This document shows, in pieces, positions 26,644 to 36,421 of a stretch of DNA of 58,109 bases. The notes beneath the pieces were generated by a model that worked only from the letters and a program-made list of their open reading frames with translations, had not been told where the DNA came from and made no database searches. Origin of the DNA: Gemmatimonadales bacterium (GTDB taxonomy: Bacteria > Gemmatimonadota > Gemmatimonadetes > Gemmatimonadales > GWC2-71-9); assembly GCA_019637315.1 (NCBI GenBank), contig JAHBVU010000002.1, positions 300,001-358,109 on the forward strand, in the 5' to 3' direction. Position numbers and translations under genes: made by a program. Each line of letters begins with the position of its first letter. Positions within the stretch are counted from its first letter, which is position 1.

Positions 26644-27337
26644 AGGACGTCGCCTTCTGAATCGACGAAAACGTGATATCCAACCGTGCCGGTGCATCGG
26701 GTACAATCAGGCGGGCGGAAACCGGCTGCCCGTCAGGCCCGAAAACCGTCTCGACGGTACCCACTTGTCGCCCGCCCTCTCGAACCTGGGCAATCAGCCT
26801 GTCGGGGGTTCCCGCCATCCAAACATAGTCGAGGGTATCGGGCCCCCGATGGTACCGCCAGGCAATCAGCTCAGGATCGGCCGACCGGAGTACGGCCGCC
26901 CCGTTGGCCGGCGCCCGCACCACCCCAAGCAGGGCCCAGAAGAGCGGATAGTTCGGCACCAGGCGCTTGACGTCGTCTTCCGGCTGCGCCCACACGGCAG
27001 TATCACCGGCCACCAGAGCTGCAGCGCGTCCGGTGCCAAGCGGCCCCTGAACATCGAGCCGCGCCGAGTCGGGTACGGCCAGCCGAATCCGCCCGCGCCC
27101 GCCTGCGGCGCCCTTGTCGTCCCGGAACTGCCAGCGGAACCGAATGTCGCGGGCACCATCCGGCAAGGTCGAGCGCGCCCACTCGGCCGCCGCCCCGGCT
27201 TCGCCAGGCACGAAGCCACTCGGTTTGGGGAGACGGATCTGCCCGGCGCCGCCACATCCGGTGGCTAGCCCGATCAGGCCAAGGATGAGGACCGGCCGCA
27301 TGGGCATCATGATAGCGGAACGTGCCGGGTTTGTCAT
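26609..27337 (-). CDS. predicted outer-membrane-facing lipoprotein, LolB/DUF4292-like
   Basis: The product of 242 residues has a lipoprotein signal (PVLILGLIGLATGC, with Cys at about residue 28). A beta-rich domain follows with DIRFRWQFRDD, GRIRLAVPDSARLDVQGPLGTG and VETVFGPDGQPVSARLIV. This pattern is reminiscent of LolB and DUF4292 lipoproteins that carry lipids or lipoproteins across the periplasm, but the similarity is loose. Several in-frame ATGs (27337, 27310, 27307, 27301) could be the start and none has a clear ribosome binding site. It lies 18 bases after the thioesterase gene and immediately before lptE. Confidence 0.75.
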   Translation of the reverse strand: MTNPARSAIMMPMRPVLILGLIGLATGCGGAGQIRLPKPSGFVPGEAGAAAEWARSTLPDGARDIRFRWQFRDDKGAAGGRGRIRLAVPDSARLDVQGPLGTGRAAALVAGDTAVWAQPEDDVKRLVPNYPLFWALLGVVRAPANGAAVLRSADPELIAWRYHRGPDTLDYVWMAGTPDRLIAQVREGGRQVGTVETVFGPDGQPVSARLIVPDAPARLDITFSSIQKATSFDPDTWTPPQP

Positions 27338-27355
27338 TGCAGCAACGACGCCAAG

Positions 27356-27787
27356 CTAGAGGCGCACCGGGTCGGCCGAGACGGGCAGCCGCTCGGCGAC
27401 CTCGGCAGGCAGCCGGCTCCACTTGAAGCGGGCATCGAGCACCAGCATGCTGGTTTCACCCGTCGCAAGCAGTTCGCCGGTCTCGGCTCGTTCGACGGCG
27501 TATCCGAAGACGATCCGCCGTGAGGCAAGATCCCTGACCCAGCAACGAATTCGCACCACGTCGTCGTAGCGGGCCGGTTGCCGGTACCGGATCCGCGCCT
27601 CGCCAACGGCGAGCCGGAAGCCGCGCGCTTCCAGGTCCGCGTAGGTGGTCCCGGTCTGTCGCAGGTGCTCGGTCCGCGCCCGATCGAACCAAATCAGATA
27701 ACAGGCGTGGTACACCACCCCCATTTGGTCCGTCTCGCTATAGTTGACGCGCAGATCGATGGCTGAAATCGCCCCCGTCGCTTCCAT
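27356..27787 (-). CDS. acyl-CoA thioesterase, YbgC/4HBT family
   Basis: This 143-residue hot-dog-fold enzyme has the signature VNYSETDQMGVVYHACYLIWFDRAR, given here in parts: the catalytic aspartate is Asp20 in ETDQMG and His27 follows in VVYHACY. It continues FGYAVER and GETSMLVLDARFKW. It hydrolyses acyl-CoA or acyl-ACP thioesters. It heads the minus-strand run toward lptE and rfaE2, and its start is 29 bases from the divergent LpxH-like gene, so promoters for both must overlap in that gap or lie within the genes. Confidence 0.93.
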   Translation of the reverse strand: MEATGAISAIDLRVNYSETDQMGVVYHACYLIWFDRARTEHLRQTGTTYADLEARGFRLAVGEARIRYRQPARYDDVVRIRCWVRDLASRRIVFGYAVERAETGELLATGETSMLVLDARFKWSRLPAEVAERLPVSADPVRL

Positions 27788-27816
27788 GCGTTCCTCGATG
27801 GCCGTATCTTCGGCCG

Positions 27817-28608
27817 ATGCTCGGTACCCAGCTCGTCGTGGTGTCGGACGTGCACCTCGGGGCGTCGCCCGCAGCCACCGACCTGGCCTTCCTTGACTTC
27901 CTGGATCAGGTCCCGTCTCTCGGCGACTGCCTCCTGATCAACGGCGACCTTTTCGACTTCTGGTTTTCCTACCGTCGGGTCATTCCCCGGCGCAACTTTG
28001 CGATCACCGCCGCCCTGGCCGTGCTGGCCCGCCGGATGCCGATCCTGATGACCGGCGGCAACCACGACCGTTGGGGCGACTCGTTCTGGGAACGTGACGC
28101 GGGGATCCGGTACGCAGCCGATCGAGTCAGCTTTGCCGCGGCCGGACGTTCAGTGACCGCCGTGCACGGCGACGGCCTCACCGAGGTTCATCGGACCTCT
28201 GCGATCATGCACCGGATTACCCGCCACCGACTCACCAGCTGGCTCTATCGGATCATCCACCCTGACCTCGGCATCTGGCTGGTCGACCGGATGAGTCGTC
28301 ATCTGGCGGACTCGACCCGCGATCCAGCTGTGTTGGATCATGCGCAGGAACAGCAGGTGGCCTGGGCGCGTGACCACCTCCAGCGCCACCCCGACGTCGG
28401 CGTGCTGGTGATGTCACATACTCATCGCACCGCAGCAATCGAGATGTTCCCGGGACGCTGGTACCTGAATCCTGGCGCGTGGGTGGACGGGCAGCACTTC
28501 GCGGTCGTCGACGGATCCGGTGTGACGCTCCATCAGTATGACCGCTCCCTCCCTGCTGCCGGACGGCCCCACCTGCCTCAGGGCCAGCGGAACGGCACGG
28601 AGGCCTGA
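27817..28608 (+). CDS. lpxH: UDP-2,3-diacylglucosamine hydrolase-like metallophosphoesterase
   Basis: This 263-residue calcineurin-like phosphoesterase shows the full metal-binding set: SDVHLG (Asp11, His13), NGDLFDFW (Asp44), GGNHDRW, HGDGLTEV and MSHTHR. The GDLFDFWF and HGDGL segments are characteristic of LpxH, which makes lipid X in lipid A synthesis, although other UDP-sugar hydrolases look similar. Its 3' end overlaps the end of the convergent DUF5683-like gene by 31 bases (28578-28608). Context next to other LPS genes supports the LpxH reading. Confidence 0.85.
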   Translation: MLGTQLVVVSDVHLGASPAATDLAFLDFLDQVPSLGDCLLINGDLFDFWFSYRRVIPRRNFAITAALAVLARRMPILMTGGNHDRWGDSFWERDAGIRYAADRVSFAAAGRSVTAVHGDGLTEVHRTSAIMHRITRHRLTSWLYRIIHPDLGIWLVDRMSRHLADSTRDPAVLDHAQEQQVAWARDHLQRHPDVGVLVMSHTHRTAAIEMFPGRWYLNPGAWVDGQHFAVVDGSGVTLHQYDRSLPAAGRPHLPQGQRNGTEA

Positions 28609-29114
28609 AACCCAATCCCGCCTGCCGGCATCGGCACGGCGCGCAGGCGAAGATCTTCAGGGAAGTCGTGCAACTGACTGCCCACGAACGCCTCGATCCC
28701 CGAAAAGAGGTGATTGAAGCCGAGCAGAATGAGCCAGTCCTGCCGCTGGCTACGCTTGCTGACGATTCGGGCGCTGTCGGCCCCGACCCGTTCGAGGTAC
28801 TTGAGCTCGCGAATCGTCTTGACCGTCATCCCGACGGCCAGGCCTTCGACGGTAATGAAGAGTGCTCCGGTCAGCTTCCGGTCGAGCCGCGCCTGGGACC
28901 AGCCAGGCACGGCCAGCGACATGAAGAACGCTTTGAGCGGCTTGATCGGGCGGGCCAGGTAGGACAACGTATCGGCGGATGCCGGCAGCTGCGCTGACGC
29001 CCCCTGAACCAGCAACGACTCGCCCGAGGGCGGCGGCCCGGCAAGCGGGGCCTGCCCCGCTCCGCCCGCCGCCGCGCCCAGAACGAGCGCCAGGCTCAGC
29101 CAGATACTGCGCAA
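28578..29114 (-). CDS. DUF5683-like exported/membrane protein
   Basis: No good ATG exists outside ridA. The likely start is the TTG at 29114, 13 bases after the ridA stop, giving 178 residues. A signal-like segment (IWLSLALVLGAAAGGAG) is followed by KAFFMSLAVPGWSQARLDRK and a hydrophobic segment LTGALFITVEGLAVGM, a layout seen in DUF5683 proteins. A second hydrophobic stretch (WLILLGFNHLFSGIEAFVG) follows. Function is unknown. It is the last gene of the long nusA-to-ridA run, and its tail overlaps lpxH on the opposite strand. Confidence 0.7.
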   Translation of the reverse strand: MRSIWLSLALVLGAAAGGAGQAPLAGPPPSGESLLVQGASAQLPASADTLSYLARPIKPLKAFFMSLAVPGWSQARLDRKLTGALFITVEGLAVGMTVKTIRELKYLERVGADSARIVSKRSQRQDWLILLGFNHLFSGIEAFVGSQLHDFPEDLRLRAVPMPAGGIGFQASVPFRWP

Positions 29115-29127
29115 GACGACAATCCGT

Positions 29128-29511
29128 TCAGCGAAGGGCGATGCACTCGATTTCAACGCGAACGCCCTTCGGAAGACCGGCCGCCTGCACCGTCGAGCGG
29201 GCCGGACGGTGGCTGCCGAAGTGCTCCGCGTAGATCTCGTTGACAACGCCGAACTCAGCCATGTCGGCCAGGAAGACGGTCGTCTTGACGACCCGGCTGA
29301 AATCCGTACCGGCCGCTTTGAGGACCGCGGCAAGGTTGGCAAAGACCTGGCGCGCTTGCGGACCGACCTCGCCGGAGACGACTTCCATCGTGACCGGGTC
29401 GAGTGCAATCTGCCCGGCCGTGAATACCAGGTTGCCGACCGCGGTTGCCTGCGAGTACGGACCAATCGCCTTGGGGGCCGCGTCGGTCGCGATGATATCG
29501 ATGTTCGACAT
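29128..29511 (-). CDS. ridA: RidA family enamine/imine deaminase
   Basis: The ATG at 29511 is preceded by GAGG at the right distance, whereas the ATG at 29517 lies directly on it; this gives 127 residues. The family pattern is clear: KAIGPYSQATAVGNLVFTAGQ, GPQARQVFANLAAVLKAAG, VVKTTVFLADM and RPARSTVQAAGLPKGVRVEIE with the substrate-binding arginine. RidA hydrolyses reactive 2-aminoacrylate released by PLP enzymes. It follows fhs after 32 bases. Confidence 0.95.
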   Translation of the reverse strand: MSNIDIIATDAAPKAIGPYSQATAVGNLVFTAGQIALDPVTMEVVSGEVGPQARQVFANLAAVLKAAGTDFSRVVKTTVFLADMAEFGVVNEIYAEHFGSHRPARSTVQAAGLPKGVRVEIECIALR

Positions 29512-29543
29512 GCTCATCCTCGAAAAATGGAGTTCCATCCCGC

Positions 29544-31217
29544 CTAGAACAGACCTTCGATCCGACCATCGGCGTGAACCCGAATGGCCTCAGCCGATGG
29601 CGTCTTCGACAAACCGGGCATCGTCATGATCTCCCCGGCAAGGGCCACCACAAAACCGGCGCCCGCCGAAGGATAGACGTCCCGGATCGTAATCCGAAAT
29701 CCCGAAGGGCGGCCGAGCCGGGTCGGGTCGTCGGAAAACGAGTACTGCGTCTTGGCAATACAGATCGGCGTATTGCCGAGTCCCATGCTTTCGCACTGCG
29801 CAATATTCCGCTCCGCGGCGGCCAGGTAGTCGACCCCATCGGCGCCGTAGATTTCCCGCGCAATGGCCTCGATCTTGGCCTTGATCGGCTGCGCCGCATC
29901 GTAAATCGGCTGGAAGGCCGCCTGGCCTTCGACCAGCGTTTCCAGCACCGCCTGCGCCACGGCCTCGCCGCCGGCACCGCCGGCCGCCCAAACATCCGAG
30001 AGCGCCGCCCGGACGCCCCAGCGGGCGGCCGCGTCGAGAACGCACTGGATCTCTTCCTGCGAGTCACTGGTAAACCGGTTGAGCGCCACGACGACGGGAA
30101 GGCCGAACTTGGCCAGGTTCGCGGCATGCGCTTCGAGATTGACGAGCCCCCGCTCGAGAGCCGCAACGTCTGGCGTTCCCAGGCTGTCCTTCTTGACGCC
30201 GCCGTGCATCTTGAGCGCCCGAATCGTGGCCACGACGACGGCCGCCTCCGGCGTGAGGCCGCCCAGCCGGCACTTGATATCGAGGAACTTCTCGGCGCCC
30301 AGGTCGGCCCCAAAGCCCGCCTCGGTCAGCACGATGTCGGCCAGAGACAAACCCAGCCGAGTCGCCGCCAGCGAATTGCAGCCGTGGGCGATATTGCCGA
30401 ACGGGCCGCCATGCACCAGCGCAGGGCCCCCCTCCAGGGTCTGTACCAGATTGGGCAGGATTGCGTCCTTGAGCAGCAACGTCATGGCGCCCGAGGCCTT
30501 GAGATCGGCTGCAGTAACCGGCCTCTTGTCGCGGGTCAGACCCACGACAATCCGGCCGAGCCGCGCCTCGAGGTCCTGCAGGTCGGTTGCCAGGCAGAGC
30601 ACGGCCATCACTTCACTGCCTGGCACGATCACGAACCGATCTTCCCGGGTCGGACCGCCGTTCAAGCCGCCCATCCCGACCACGATCTGCCGAAGCGCAC
30701 GATCGTTCATGTCGATGGTGCGCGGCCAGCTGATCCGCCGCGAATCGATGCCCAGGGCGTTGCCATGGTGGATATGGTTATCCAGCATCGCCGAGAGCAG
30801 GTTGTGCGCCGAGGTGATGGCGTGGAAGTCGCCCGTGAAGTGCAGGTTGATCTCGTCCATCGGAACGACCTGCGCATACCCGCCGCCGGCGGCGCCGCCT
30901 TTGACCCCGAAGATGGGGCCGAGTGACGGCTCCCGAATGCAGACCATGACCTTCTTTCCGAGCCGCCGGAGCGCCTGGCTGACGCCGACGGTCACCGTCG
31001 ACTTGCCCTCGCCCGCCGGTGTCGGGTTGATCCCGGTTACCAGCACCAGCTTGCCCCGGGGTGACCGGGCGCGAATCGCCTCGGCGCTGATCTTGGCCTT
31101 GTATTTCCCGTACGGAATGATCTCATCCGCTGCAAGTCCGACCTCTGCGGCGACGTCAGCGATCGGACGCAGGGTGGCGGCTTGAGCGATGGCGATGTCT
31201 GACGGAACAATGGACAC
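29544..31217 (-). CDS. fhs: formate-tetrahydrofolate ligase
   Basis: The GTG at 31217 with AAGGTG upstream gives 557 residues, the usual length; the frame extends further upstream but overlaps tatD. The P-loop TPAGEGKST is at residues 66-74, with [40 protein letters not shown] and [11 protein letters not shown] as further family marks. The enzyme makes 10-formyl-THF from formate, THF and ATP for one-carbon metabolism and initiator tRNA formylation. It lies 10 bases after tatD. Confidence 0.97.
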   Translation of the reverse strand: MSIVPSDIAIAQAATLRPIADVAAEVGLAADEIIPYGKYKAKISAEAIRARSPRGKLVLVTGINPTPAGEGKSTVTVGVSQALRRLGKKVMVCIREPSLGPIFGVKGGAAGGGYAQVVPMDEINLHFTGDFHAITSAHNLLSAMLDNHIHHGNALGIDSRRISWPRTIDMNDRALRQIVVGMGGLNGGPTREDRFVIVPGSEVMAVLCLATDLQDLEARLGRIVVGLTRDKRPVTAADLKASGAMTLLLKDAILPNLVQTLEGGPALVHGGPFGNIAHGCNSLAATRLGLSLADIVLTEAGFGADLGAEKFLDIKCRLGGLTPEAAVVVATIRALKMHGGVKKDSLGTPDVAALERGLVNLEAHAANLAKFGLPVVVALNRFTSDSQEEIQCVLDAAARWGVRAALSDVWAAGGAGGEAVAQAVLETLVEGQAAFQPIYDAAQPIKAKIEAIAREIYGADGVDYLAAAERNIAQCESMGLGNTPICIAKTQYSFSDDPTRLGRPSGFRITIRDVYPSAGAGFVVALAGEIMTMPGLSKTPSAEAIRVHADGRIEGLF

Positions 31218-31227
31218 GGGACACACC

Positions 31228-32025
31228 TTACGCGATACGGTTTGAGACAGGGCCAACCCGGGAACCGAAGACGGCAGCGGCATTGGCGGAAGTCCGGACG
31301 GCAATCTCCTCGAACGACAGACCGACGATCTGGGCCAGCTTCCGGGCCGTGGCGGCGACGTAGGCGGGCTCGTTGCGCTTGCCGCGGAAAGGCACCGGCG
31401 CCAGGTAGGGCGCATCCGTCTCGACCAGCAGACGATCCTCGGGTACCTCACGAACGGCGTCGTCCTGCTGCCACGACTTGAACGTGATCATGCCGCTCCA
31501 CGAGATATAGTGCCCAAGCCGAACGGCGCTGCGCAAGAGGCCGATGCCACTGGAGAACGAGTGCATCACCGCCACAACACCAGGATGGTTGCGCAGAATG
31601 GCAATCATGTCCTCGTCGGCCTCGCGGGCGTGGATGACCACCGGCTTGCCTGCCTGAGTCGCAAGCTCAAGCTGCGCATCGAGCGCCGCGAGCTGATCAG
31701 TCCTGGGCGAATGATCGTAGTGGTAGTCGAGGCCCATTTCTCCGGCTGCCACGACGAGCGGGTCAGTCAGGGCATCTGCCAGCCACCGTGCCAGCTCGGC
31801 AGACCATCGGGTGGCCTGGTGCGGATGCAAGCCAGCCGTTGCAGACAGCGCCGAGTCGGCCTCGGCAAGGGCACGGGCGCGGGCCGCAGCCTCCGGCGTC
31901 TCGCCGATGACGATCGCATGGCCAACCCCCGCATCCCTCATTCGCACCACCACCTCGCCAACCTCGGACGCGAATCCGGGGTCGGCGAGGTGGCAATGAG
32001 TGTCGACCAGCGACGCGGCTACCAA
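31228..32025 (-). CDS. tatD: TatD family metal-dependent hydrolase
   Basis: The best start is the TTG at 32025, 7 bases after the secDF stop, giving 265 residues; the longer frame lies in secDF. The amidohydrolase-like TIM barrel has the metal motif DTHCH (His10, His12), then [15 protein letters not shown] with the conserved glutamate, [18 protein letters not shown] and [20 protein letters not shown]. TatD enzymes are 3'-5' exonucleases or D-aminoacyl-related hydrolases. It is between secDF and fhs. Confidence 0.93.
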   Translation of the reverse strand: MVAASLVDTHCHLADPGFASEVGEVVVRMRDAGVGHAIVIGETPEAAARARALAEADSALSATAGLHPHQATRWSAELARWLADALTDPLVVAAGEMGLDYHYDHSPRTDQLAALDAQLELATQAGKPVVIHAREADEDMIAILRNHPGVVAVMHSFSSGIGLLRSAVRLGHYISWSGMITFKSWQQDDAVREVPEDRLLVETDAPYLAPVPFRGKRNEPAYVAATARKLAQIVGLSFEEIAVRTSANAAAVFGSRVGPVSNRIA

Positions 32026-32032
32026 CCCGGGG

Positions 32033-34624
32033 TCACCCGGTCGGCTGCGCCTTCGCCGATGCCGCCACGCGCTTGACCGCGGAGGCGGCCACCCCGGCGG
32101 CCGGCGGCCACTTGGTCTGGATCCAGAGCAGAATCGGCGCGGCAATGAAGATCGACGAGAAGGTCGCCAGCAGGATGCCGAAGAACAGTACCAGCGAGAA
32201 CGGCCGGATCACGTCGGTGCCGAAGATCGACAGCGCAATCAAGGTGCCCAGGGTCGTGACACCGGTCAGCACCGTGCGAGGCAGCGTCTCGTTGACGGAG
32301 CGATTGAGCAGATCGATGAAATTCATCTGGCGACGATCGCGCAGATTCTCGCGGATTCGGTCGAAGATGACGATCGTGTCGTTGAGCGAGAGACCCAGCA
32401 CGGTCAGCAGCGCGGCGACCACGACGAGACTGACCTCGAGCTTGAGCAGCGCGATAAAGGCAATGGTAACGCCGATATCGTGGACGGTGGCCACGACCGC
32501 CGCGAGGCCAAAGCGCCAGTCGAAGCGATACGCCAGATAGGCAAGCACGGCAAAGAACGAAAAGAAGATGGCCATGAAGGCCTTCTGCTGGAGCTCTCCA
32601 CCGACCTTCGGTCCGACAGCCTCGGTTCGCTCGACCGAGAAGTTGCCGGCACCTACGATCTTGGTCAGCGCCTGCGCAATCGCGGCGCCTGCCTGCTGCG
32701 TATCATCGGCGTCGGTCGTATTGTCACCGACCCGGACCCGAACCACGAACTCGTTGGAGGCACCGAAGGTCTGGATCTCCGCTCCCGAAAATCCTTCGGC
32801 CTCGAGGCCCCCGCGAAGCGCATCGACCGTGATGGCCTCGCTGGCCTTGACGTGCATCAGTGTGCCACCGGTAAACTCGACGCTGTAGTTGATGCCGCGA
32901 GCGACAATCGCCACCGCACCGAGCGTCAGAATCGCAGCCGTGACGATATAGGCATAGCGGCGGTTCTCGATGAACTTGTACGCCGCGTTCTTGAAGGCAC
33001 GGTAGGTGCCAACCGACAGTGTCGTCATGTCCGGACGCCGCTTGAGCCAGGCCAGGAAGAACGTCCGGGTCACGAAGATCGCCGTGATCATCGAGGCAAA
33101 GACACCAATAATCAGCGTCACGGCAAAACCCTGCACCGGTCCGGTTCCGAACTGGAACAGGAAGAGCGCAGTCAGCACGGTCGTGAGGTTGGAGTCGATG
33201 ATGGCCGGCAAGGCGTTCTTGAAGCCCTCGTCGACCGAGAGACGAACCGTCTTCCCGTCCGCCAACTCTTCGCGAATCCGCTCGAAGATCAGCACGTTGG
33301 CATCGACCGCCATCGCGATGGCGAGGACGAAGCCCGCCAGACCCGGCAACGTCAGCGTCGCCTCGAATGCCGCCAGCGCTGCGAATGTCATCAGCGTGTA
33401 GATGATCAACGCACCGATGGCGATGACACCGCTCCAGGCATAGTACAGAATCATCATCAGGATCACGAAGATCACGCCGATGATACCGGCAATGATGCCG
33501 CCCCGAATCGCGTCCGCGCCGAGACTCGGACCGACCTGGCGCTCCTCGACGATCTTGAGCGGGGTCGGCAGCGCACCGGCCCGGAGCGTCAGCGCCAGGT
33601 CCTGCGCCTCCTGCAGCGAGCGGCCGCCCAGCTGAATCCGCCCTTGCCGCTCGATCCGACTCTGAATCACCGGGGGACGACCCTGGACCTCGTTGTCCAG
33701 AATGATCGCCATGTAATCCCCGACATGCCGGGCGGTTTCCTGGCCAAACCGTCGCCCGCCCTGGCGGTCGAGCTCGAAATTGACCTCCGCGCCATTGGTC
33801 AGCGGATCCAGCTGCGCAATCGCATTGACGAGGTGGGTTCCGGTAATGATCGGGCGCTCATCGAGCGCGTACAGCAGTCGGAACTGCTCAACCCCGGCGG
33901 AAATCGGCGCGTTGGACCACTTGAAGTCGATGCCGCGCGGCCAGAGGCGGCGGACCTCAGGCCGGCGCAACAGGCTGTCCACCTGACGGTAGGCGCCTTC
34001 GCGAACCACATATTCGCCGGGCACCTGGGGAAGGCCGACGGCCGACGACGGCTGAATCAGCGAGGCGAAGATGCCGTTGGTGATCACGCTGTCGGATTCG
34101 GCCTCCTTGGCCGAATCCGCACCGAGCAGGTCCTGCACCGCGGATGGGCGGGCCGGCGTGGCGCCGACCGACGCCGTCACCCCGAGGTCGCGCAAGGTCC
34201 GATCCATGATGCCGATCGAGCGCTCGAGCGCCTGGGTCTTGTCGGTGATCTTGAACTCGAGGAACGCGCTCCGCTGCACCACCGCCTTGGCGCGATCGGG
34301 ATCCGTCACACCCGGCAGCTCGACCACGATCCGCTCGGCGCCGACAGTCTGGATGATCGGCTCCAAGACTCCGAACTCGTCGATCCGCTTGCGAAGCACC
34401 GTCAGCGCAAGCTGAATGTCCCCGGCCGGATCACTGGATACCCGGTTCGACTGATCGAGCTCGAGGCCCAGGTGCATCCCGCCCTGAAGATCGAGTCCAA
34501 GATTGACGATCGTCCCCTGATGCGTCGGCGTAGTCGTCTTCCGCTTGTTGTTCCAGAGGAAGAAGCCGGACGCGAGGATCAGAATCGCGATGACGATGAA
34601 TCGGTTACGTAAGTTCGTGAACAT
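32033..34624 (-). CDS. secDF: fused protein-export membrane protein SecD-SecF
   Basis: The 863-residue product contains SecD (NLGLDLQGGMHL near residue 45, a large periplasmic domain, then six helices around GIIAGIIGVIFVILMMILYY) fused to SecF (GINYSVEFTGGTLMHV, then six helices around HDIGVTIAFIALL and LNDTIVIFDRIREN). It uses the proton or sodium gradient to complete translocation through SecYEG. The ATG at 34624 has a GGGAA ribosome binding site. ribF ends 35 bases upstream. Fusion of SecD and SecF occurs in several phyla and is not damage. Confidence 0.95.
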   Translation of the reverse strand: MFTNLRNRFIVIAILILASGFFLWNNKRKTTTPTHQGTIVNLGLDLQGGMHLGLELDQSNRVSSDPAGDIQLALTVLRKRIDEFGVLEPIIQTVGAERIVVELPGVTDPDRAKAVVQRSAFLEFKITDKTQALERSIGIMDRTLRDLGVTASVGATPARPSAVQDLLGADSAKEAESDSVITNGIFASLIQPSSAVGLPQVPGEYVVREGAYRQVDSLLRRPEVRRLWPRGIDFKWSNAPISAGVEQFRLLYALDERPIITGTHLVNAIAQLDPLTNGAEVNFELDRQGGRRFGQETARHVGDYMAIILDNEVQGRPPVIQSRIERQGRIQLGGRSLQEAQDLALTLRAGALPTPLKIVEERQVGPSLGADAIRGGIIAGIIGVIFVILMMILYYAWSGVIAIGALIIYTLMTFAALAAFEATLTLPGLAGFVLAIAMAVDANVLIFERIREELADGKTVRLSVDEGFKNALPAIIDSNLTTVLTALFLFQFGTGPVQGFAVTLIIGVFASMITAIFVTRTFFLAWLKRRPDMTTLSVGTYRAFKNAAYKFIENRRYAYIVTAAILTLGAVAIVARGINYSVEFTGGTLMHVKASEAITVDALRGGLEAEGFSGAEIQTFGASNEFVVRVRVGDNTTDADDTQQAGAAIAQALTKIVGAGNFSVERTEAVGPKVGGELQQKAFMAIFFSFFAVLAYLAYRFDWRFGLAAVVATVHDIGVTIAFIALLKLEVSLVVVAALLTVLGLSLNDTIVIFDRIRENLRDRRQMNFIDLLNRSVNETLPRTVLTGVTTLGTLIALSIFGTDVIRPFSLVLFFGILLATFSSIFIAAPILLWIQTKWPPAAGVAASAVKRVAASAKAQPTG

Positions 34625-34659
34625 CGTTCCCACACCGCGTGTCAACGGGTGACACTTCG

Positions 34660-35583
34660 TTAGAGGTTCGCGCGCCCCTCGAGCGTGGCCCGCGCGTTGG
34701 CACGATCCTGCTCGAGCTGATCCCGTAGCGCGGCCAGCGAATCAAAGCGCCGGATCGCTCGGAGCGGAGCGACCCATTCGATCCGGATCTCCCGCCCGTA
34801 TAAATCACCGTCGAAATCGAAGAGATGCACTTCCAGCCACCGAGTGGCGTCTCCGACCGTCGGACGGGTACCCTGGTTCATCATTCCACCTGCCGTACCA
34901 CCACCCCACTCCACCCGCACCGCGTAGACGCCGTCCGGCGGCAGCAGCTTTCCGACCGGCGTCGACAGATTGGCCGTCGGGATCCCAAGCGTGCGACCCC
35001 GCCGCTGCCCTGGCACCACCCGCCCGGACACCCGGTACGGCCGACCCAGCCCTGCGGCCGCGGCCGCGAAGTCGCCGGCGACCACGGCATCACGAATCAC
35101 GCTGCTCGACACCAGGTGGCCTCGACTTCCCGCCACGGGGGCAACGACTCGCAGCGCGAATCCGCCATCCGTAGCAAGCGATTCGAGCATGACCCGATCG
35201 CCGGCCCGCCGCCGCCCGAACCCGTGGTCGTGGCCCACCACCAGTTCGACCATCTGGCACCGCGCCTGCAGCACGTCGCGGACGAACTGCTCCGGATCGA
35301 GCGCGGCCAGGGCCTGATCGAAGCGGAGCACGACCTGGTAGTCGATGCTCGTCTCGGCGAGCGCGGCGCTGCGCTCATCAGCCGTCGTGAGCCGCCCCGG
35401 CGCGGCACCGGGCCGCAGCACGGCCAGCGGATGCGGCTCGAACGTCACCAGCACCGCAGGTCGGTCCGCCTGACGTGCCCGGCGAACCAGCTCCTCGATC
35501 ACCGCCTGGTGACCGAGATGAACCCCATCGAAGGTCCCCACGGTTACCGCAGCACCGCGCGGAAATCCGGGCAAATCGTTCAT
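34660..35583 (-). CDS. ribF: bifunctional riboflavin kinase / FMN adenylyltransferase
   Basis: The ATG at 35583 overlaps the truB stop as ATGA and gives 307 residues. The N-terminal FAD synthetase domain starts AVTVGTFDGVHLGHQAVIEEL, with a nucleotidyltransferase HxGH-type motif. The riboflavin kinase domain has GRPYRVSGRVVPGQRRGRTLGIPTANL and GDLYGREIRIEWV. It makes FMN and FAD from riboflavin. Placement after truB is the classic arrangement in many bacteria. Confidence 0.96.
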   Translation of the reverse strand: MNDLPGFPRGAAVTVGTFDGVHLGHQAVIEELVRRARQADRPAVLVTFEPHPLAVLRPGAAPGRLTTADERSAALAETSIDYQVVLRFDQALAALDPEQFVRDVLQARCQMVELVVGHDHGFGRRRAGDRVMLESLATDGGFALRVVAPVAGSRGHLVSSSVIRDAVVAGDFAAAAAGLGRPYRVSGRVVPGQRRGRTLGIPTANLSTPVGKLLPPDGVYAVRVEWGGGTAGGMMNQGTRPTVGDATRWLEVHLFDFDGDLYGREIRIEWVAPLRAIRRFDSLAALRDQLEQDRANARATLEGRANL

Positions 35584-36407
35584 GCCGGGAACACCGTAAT
35601 CGGCTGCCAAACCCCATCACGGGCTTCCGCAATTGCAACCAGCTGTTCGCCGGCCACCAGCGCGGTTGGACCGGCTCCGAACCCGCCCGGCACCCGCTGC
35701 CCGTGGCGGACCCGGGTCACAGCATCCGGGGCGAGTTCGACCCTCGGCAAATGCTCGATCAGCGCCAGCGGGGGTATCACCGCCTCGGCCGTCAGATCGC
35801 GGAGCGGAGTCGCCCGGGCCAGCGCGAACCTGCCCACCGATTCCCTCCGCAGGGCCGTCAGGTGAGCACCGGTGCCGAGTTGCATCCCGAGATCCCGCGC
35901 CAGGGCCCGAATGTAGGTGCCTGCGCTGACCGTCACCCGAAAGCTGAGCAGTGGCGGCCGATAACTCAGCAGCGTCAACTCGTGCACCGTAACCGGCACC
36001 GCCGCCAGTTCCAGTCGACCACCCCGCCGCGCCACGGCGTGACTGCGAACGCCGCCAACCTGCTTGGCCGAGTACGCGGGCGGCCGCTGTTCGCCCGGGC
36101 CGGTCAATCGCGCCAACACCTCTCCGACCTGTCCTTGACTCGGCCAGGGACCGGTGACGGCAACGCCGAGCGGTTCCCCCGTCCAATCGTCGCTGTCTGT
36201 CGCGAACCCCAGCCGGGCCTCGGCCCAGTAGGTCTTGGTCGCACCCTCGAGGTGCCGAGCCAGCCGGGTCGCCGATCCCAGCACCAGGACGAGAAGCCCG
36301 GTCGCAAACGGATCCAGGGTGCCGGTGTGCCCCACCGCACGGGTACCCAGTCGCTTCCTGACCGTCGCGACCACATCGTGGGATGTGATCCCGGCCGGCT
36401 TGTCCAC
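35580..36407 (-). CDS. truB: tRNA pseudouridine(55) synthase
   Basis: This 275-residue enzyme makes pseudouridine 55 in the T-loop of tRNAs. It starts DKPAGITSHDVV; the catalytic aspartate is Asp32 in GHTGTLDPFATG, and GATKTYWAEARLG and YIRALARDLG are family marks. The GTG start at 36407 has a GGAGGG ribosome binding site 6 bases upstream. It lies 14 bases after rbfA and overlaps ribF by 4 bases. Confidence 0.96.
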   Translation of the reverse strand: MDKPAGITSHDVVATVRKRLGTRAVGHTGTLDPFATGLLVLVLGSATRLARHLEGATKTYWAEARLGFATDSDDWTGEPLGVAVTGPWPSQGQVGEVLARLTGPGEQRPPAYSAKQVGGVRSHAVARRGGRLELAAVPVTVHELTLLSYRPPLLSFRVTVSAGTYIRALARDLGMQLGTGAHLTALRRESVGRFALARATPLRDLTAEAVIPPLALIEHLPRVELAPDAVTRVRHGQRVPGGFGAGPTALVAGEQLVAIAEARDGVWQPITVFPA

Positions 36408-36421
36408 CAGAAGCCCTCCGT

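Noticed and set aside
32000-34612. An 870-codon open frame antisense to secDF
   Set aside because: It mirrors secDF in length, its product is Arg/Asp/His-rich with no recognisable domain, and SecDF itself is unmistakable. Such antisense frames arise from codon bias in GC-rich genes.
34625-34645. TTGACA on the minus strand just upstream of secDF as a -35 promoter box
   Set aside because: It is only about 15 bases from the start codon, leaving no room for a -10 box and a leader.
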